A stretch of 34,381 bases of DNA from an uncultured Bacteroidales bacterium. GTDB taxonomy: Bacteria > Bacteroidota > Bacteroidia > Bacteroidales > Paludibacteraceae. This document shows, one piece after another, positions 31,736 through 34,381 of the stretch. The translations under genes and the position numbers were made by a program. The DNA lies in contig CACYKR010000015.1 of assembly GCA_902774995.1 (NCBI GenBank), positions 1 through 34,381 of the forward strand. Reading direction: 5' to 3'. Every line of letters begins with the position of its first letter. The stretch's first letter is position 1. The notes beneath the pieces are model-generated. The model searched no databases. It was not told the origin of the DNA and was given only the letters and a program-made list of their open reading frames with translations.

Positions 31736-32320
31736 TTACGCTCTGATAATTTGAAAGGTATTGTCGGTATTGACTTTGATGATGGAGCTCGGCTCGTGGG
31801 GAGTGCTGTCCTCGCGCCGGTAACGGCATACATAATCCACCCCGTCGAGAATCTCCGCTTCTATCTCATGGTAGAAATGCGCCGTGGCATGACCGCTGAT
31901 GTTTGCGGAGGTGGACACAATCGGCTTCTTCAACTGTGCGCAAAGCGCCCGGCTGAATGCCTCATCCGTGATCCGTATGCCTATACTGCCGTCTTCGGCC
32001 ACCAGGTTCTCCGCCAGATGCCGCGCGTTGGGGTAAATGAGCGTCAGAGGCTTGACGTTTTCCTGCACTCCCAACAGCATCTCCGCCGCCTCCGGCACAT
32101 CTGCATAATAGTCCAGCTTCGCCGCTGAATCAAGCAGCACCAGCATCGATTTGCTGTCTTCGCGCCGCTTGAGGGCGTAAATCCGCTTTACCGCATCCGC
32201 GTTCGTAGCGTCACAGCCGATGCCCCACACCGTATCCGTCGGGTAGGCGATGATGCCCCCCTCACGCAGCACACGCAACGCCGTCTGCAAATCTTCCTTG
32301 TCGTATCGGTTATTATTCAT
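31736..32320 (-). CDS. L-threonylcarbamoyladenylate synthase (TsaC/Sua5/YrdC family)
   Basis: The product has 194 residues, the short TsaC-like length. Family features are GGIIAYPTDTVWGIGCDA, the KRREDSKSMLVLL ATP/bicarbonate region, and IVSTSANISGHATA. It makes threonylcarbamoyl-AMP for t6A modification of tRNA position 37. A consensus promoter lies just upstream, and the sugar transferase and xseB follow at 5 nt and with a 17-nt overlap, so the three form one operon with unrelated functions. Confidence 0.93.
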   Translation of the reverse strand: MNNNRYDKEDLQTALRVLREGGIIAYPTDTVWGIGCDATNADAVKRIYALKRREDSKSMLVLLDSAAKLDYYADVPEAAEMLLGVQENVKPLTLIYPNARHLAENLVAEDGSIGIRITDEAFSRALCAQLKKPIVSTSANISGHATAHFYHEIEAEILDGVDYVCRYRREDSTPHEPSSIIKVNTDNTFQIIRA

Positions 32321-32330
32321 AAAAACGCCA

Positions 32331-32361
32331 CAAAGGTACTATAAAATATTGAATTTGACAA
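32331..32361 (-). promoter_or_regulatory. Promoter of the sua5-sugar transferase-xseB operon
   Basis: On the minus strand, TTG (32359-32361) and TACCTTTG (32331-32338) have a 20-nt spacer; the ATG is 10 nt downstream. Confidence 0.8.
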
Positions 32362-32409
32362 ACAAAATGAACAAATTGAAGATTTTTTCTTAAAAAATTT
32401 ATTACTTAT

Positions 32410-32440
32410 TTGCATAATTGCAAATTTTGTTGTAACTTTG
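32410..32440 (+). promoter_or_regulatory. Promoter of the PEP carboxykinase gene
   Basis: TTG at 32410-32412 and TAACTTTG at 32433-32440 have a 20-nt spacer. The leader is about 77 nt and contains a small GGCT/AGCC hairpin (32464-32476) and a CGCA/TGCG pairing before T5; these are weak and may have no function. Confidence 0.8.
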
Positions 32441-32523
32441 TACCCAGTTTAATAGCGCAAGACGGCTCGCAAAGCCATATAACTGCGTTTTTAATGCTTA
32501 AACAACTAAAAACTATATAATTT

Positions 32524-34128
32524 ATGAAAGAGTTAGATCTTACCAAGTATGGTATTCAGGGCGCTACCGTAATCGCCCACAACCCTTCCTACGAGTATCT
32601 GTTCGCAGAGGAGACAAAGCCCGGACTGACCGGTTATGACAAAGGTCAGGAGACCGAGCTCGGAGCCGTAAACGTAATGACCGGTATCTATACCGGCCGT
32701 TCGCCCAAGGACAAATACATCGTGGACGATGCTCAGAGCCACAACAACGTATGGTGGACCACCGAGGGCTACAAGAACGACAACCACCCGATGTCCGAGG
32801 ACGTTTGGGCCAAGGTAAAAGAGCTGGCTATCAAGGAGCTGAGCAACAAGAACCTCTATGTAGTAGATGCTTTCTGCGGCGCTAACAAAGAGACACGTCT
32901 GGCTGTCCGCTTCATCGTTGAGGTAGCATGGCAGGCTCACTTCGTAAAGAACATGTTCATCCAGCCGACCGAGGAGGAACTGGAGAACTTCGAGCCGAAC
33001 TTCGTCATCTACAACGCTTCGAAAGCCAAAGTAGAGAACTACAAAGAGCTGGGCCTGAACAGCGAGACCTGCGTAGCGTTCAACACCACCAGCCGCGAGC
33101 AGGTGATCATCAACACGTGGTACGGCGGCGAGATGAAGAAAGGTATGTTCTCCATGCAGAACTACTATCTGCCTCTCCGCGGCATCGCTTCGATGCACTG
33201 CTCCGCCAACACCGACATGGAGGGTAAGAACACCGCTATCTTCTTCGGTCTCTCCGGTACCGGTAAGACCACCCTTTCCACCGACCCGAAACGTCTGCTT
33301 ATCGGTGACGACGAGCACGGATGGGACGACGAGGGCGTATTCAACCTCGAGGGCGGCTGCTACGCAAAGGTCATCAACCTCGACAAAGAGTCCGAGCCGG
33401 ACATCTACAACGCTATCAAGCGCAACGCTCTCTTGGAGAACGTAACCGTGGACAAGAACGGCAAGATCGATTTCGCCGACAAGAGCGTGACGGAGAACAC
33501 CCGCGTAAGCTATCCTATCAACCATATCGAGAAGATTGTTCGTCCTATCTCTGCAGGTCCTGCAGCCAAGAACGTCATCTTCCTTTCCGCTGACGCCTTT
33601 GGTGTACTGCCTCCTGTATCGATCCTGACTCCGGAGCAGACCAAGTATTACTTCCTCTCCGGCTTCACCGCTAAACTGGCAGGTACCGAGCGCGGCATCA
33701 CCGAGCCGACTCCGACTTTCTCCGCTTGCTTCGGACAGGCATTCCTGGAGCTCCACCCGACCAAATACGCAGAGGAGCTGGTTAAGAAAATGGAGAAATC
33801 CGGCGCGAAGGCATACCTCGTTAACACCGGCTGGAACGGTACGGGCAAACGTATCTCCATCCGCGACACCCGTGGTATCATCGACGCTATCCTCGGCGGC
33901 GACATCCTCACCGCTCCGACCAAGAAGATTCCGTACTTCAACTTCGAGGTACCGACCGCTCTGCCGGGCGTAGATCCCGCTATCCTCGATCCGCGTGATA
34001 CCTACAAAGACGCTGCTGAGTGGGAAGTAAAAGCAAAAGACCTCGCTGCCCGCTTCATCAAGAACTTTGACAAGTACACGACCAACGAGGCAGGAAAGGC
34101 TCTCGTTGCTGCAGGTCCGCAACTCTGA
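32524..34128 (+). CDS. pckA: ATP-dependent phosphoenolpyruvate carboxykinase
   Basis: The product has 534 residues, the normal length. Hallmarks are [15 protein letters not shown] near residue 52, the P-loop [14 protein letters not shown] (about 242-255), kinase-2 [10 protein letters not shown], and [18 protein letters not shown]. It interconverts oxaloacetate plus ATP with PEP, CO2 and ADP. In fermentative Bacteroidetes and rumen bacteria it usually runs towards oxaloacetate, fixing CO2 on the way to succinate; that direction is inferred. It is monocistronic, with its own promoter and a terminator 90 nt behind the stop. Codon use is strongly biased (few rare codons), as for abundant enzymes. 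Confidence 0.97.
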   Translation: MKELDLTKYGIQGATVIAHNPSYEYLFAEETKPGLTGYDKGQETELGAVNVMTGIYTGRSPKDKYIVDDAQSHNNVWWTTEGYKNDNHPMSEDVWAKVKELAIKELSNKNLYVVDAFCGANKETRLAVRFIVEVAWQAHFVKNMFIQPTEEELENFEPNFVIYNASKAKVENYKELGLNSETCVAFNTTSREQVIINTWYGGEMKKGMFSMQNYYLPLRGIASMHCSANTDMEGKNTAIFFGLSGTGKTTLSTDPKRLLIGDDEHGWDDEGVFNLEGGCYAKVINLDKESEPDIYNAIKRNALLENVTVDKNGKIDFADKSVTENTRVSYPINHIEKIVRPISAGPAAKNVIFLSADAFGVLPPVSILTPEQTKYYFLSGFTAKLAGTERGITEPTPTFSACFGQAFLELHPTKYAEELVKKMEKSGAKAYLVNTGWNGTGKRISIRDTRGIIDAILGGDILTAPTKKIPYFNFEVPTALPGVDPAILDPRDTYKDAAEWEVKAKDLAARFIKNFDKYTTNEAGKALVAAGPQL

Positions 34129-34217
34129 TCATTACGACCTTTCATCGATGCAATCGTTAATGATAAGTTAAGGATACGTTGATGATTTGTTAAAGATTCA
34201 AATAGTTAAGTAATAAG

Positions 34218-34248
34218 AATCAGGCACCCGGAAGGATGCCTGATTTTT
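34218..34248 (+). terminator. Terminator of pckA
   Basis: A 9-bp perfect stem AATCAGGCA / TGCCTGATT with a 10-nt loop is followed by T-rich TTT. It also lies behind the minus-strand gene ending at 34277 and may serve both. Confidence 0.8.
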
Positions 34249-34276
34249 GTTTGGCTACTGCGGAACGGTGGGCTGC

Positions 34277-34381
34277 TTACTCTTCTATGTAATCGCCGGA
34301 TTCCTTGTCCATCTCTTCTTTCTCGCTCTTGATAATACTGATGCGGGTCATCACCATCATCTGGAGCGGGATAGCCGGCAC
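34277..34381 (-). CDS. Unknown protein, C-terminal 34 residues (cut by the window edge)
   Basis: An open frame on the minus strand enters at the window edge and stops at 34277. The visible end reads PAIPLQMMVMTRISIIKSEK then EEMDKESGDYIEE. The hydrophobic start could be the end of a membrane helix followed by a charged, acidic cytoplasmic tail. I do not recognise the family; it faces the convergent pckA and ends 29 nt before the shared hairpin. Confidence 0.6.
   Translation of the reverse strand: MPAIPLQMMVMTRISIIKSEKEEMDKESGDYIEE

Noticed and set aside
31731-31829. Longer start of the sugar transferase
   Set aside because: It would overlap the sua5 gene by about 94 nt and add a non-family extension before MNLRRRQQ.
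32441-32523. Riboswitch or attenuator in the pckA leader
   Set aside because: Only 4-bp pairings before a T5 run; no known riboswitch core recognised.
32533-34122. 529-codon open frame antisense to pckA
   Set aside because: pckA has all catalytic motifs; the antisense frame is a by-product of its strong codon bias.

Overview
The window is a chromosomal segment of a Bacteroidales bacterium, probably an uncultured, anaerobic, fermentative gut or rumen-type lineage. Three kinds of evidence point there. Nearly every promoter has the Bacteroidetes form (TTG, 19-20 nt spacer, TAnnTTTG), and no strong Shine-Dalgarno sites are seen. The core genes are Bacteroidetes-type: the PorX regulator, a short adenylate kinase, and a PASTA/RluA/PorX gene row. 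The secreted proteins are of Bacteroidales type (BspA-like leucine-rich repeats, CTD-like tails, LamG domains). Coding DNA is fairly GC-rich, with AT-rich promoters. The exact genus cannot be read from the sequence.

Layout. 118-1560: a DcuA/DcuB-type C4-dicarboxylate transporter. 1758-13143: a surface-protein locus with a secreted protein ending in a CTD-like tail, a 53-aa small ORF, a 3072-aa multidomain secreted protein, and a lipoprotein that resembles a module of the giant protein. 13144-13782: a gene-free regulatory and repeat region. 13783-18950: a second, AT-richer surface locus built on the same plan (BspA-like protein, 52-aa small ORF, lipoprotein). 19202-26190: gpmI, a divergent Cys-rich mini-lipoprotein, then PASTA protein, RluA-type pseudouridine synthase, porX and an EEP phosphohydrolase, with a convergent rhomboid protease. 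26395-30328: HU, adk, obg and a ClC channel. 30290-32320 (minus): Sua5/TsaC, a sugar-phosphate transferase and xseB. 32524-34128: ATP-dependent PEP carboxykinase, followed by the 3' end of an unknown minus-strand gene.

How the genes fit together. PEP carboxykinase and the Dcu transporter fit succinate-forming fumarate respiration, with gpmI in glycolysis. PorX (type IX secretion regulator) fits the three secreted proteins whose last ~25 residues share a motif (basic-x-I, x(N/S)G, hydrophobic-I-R-x-G, Y(N/D)xxG).

Most notable observation. The BspA cassette (about 5.9 kb) sits between lipoprotein 12661-13143 and gpmI. It is bounded by a perfect 78-bp inverted repeat (13292-13369 and 19145-19222) that holds most of the gpmI promoter, its start codon and its first codons. 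A 17-bp direct repeat (13280-13296 and 19200-19216) would, if used for deletion, restore a promoter-leader-gpmI fusion exactly at the ATG. The cassette also carries a G8 tract inside the BspA signal-peptide codons. Together this looks like an inserted, possibly invertible and phase-variable surface-antigen cassette, although an assembly or fold-back artefact must be excluded. Other points are a pair of related ~53-aa ORFs behind CTD-protein genes, and short tandem-word arrays that supply start or stop codons and protein linkers.
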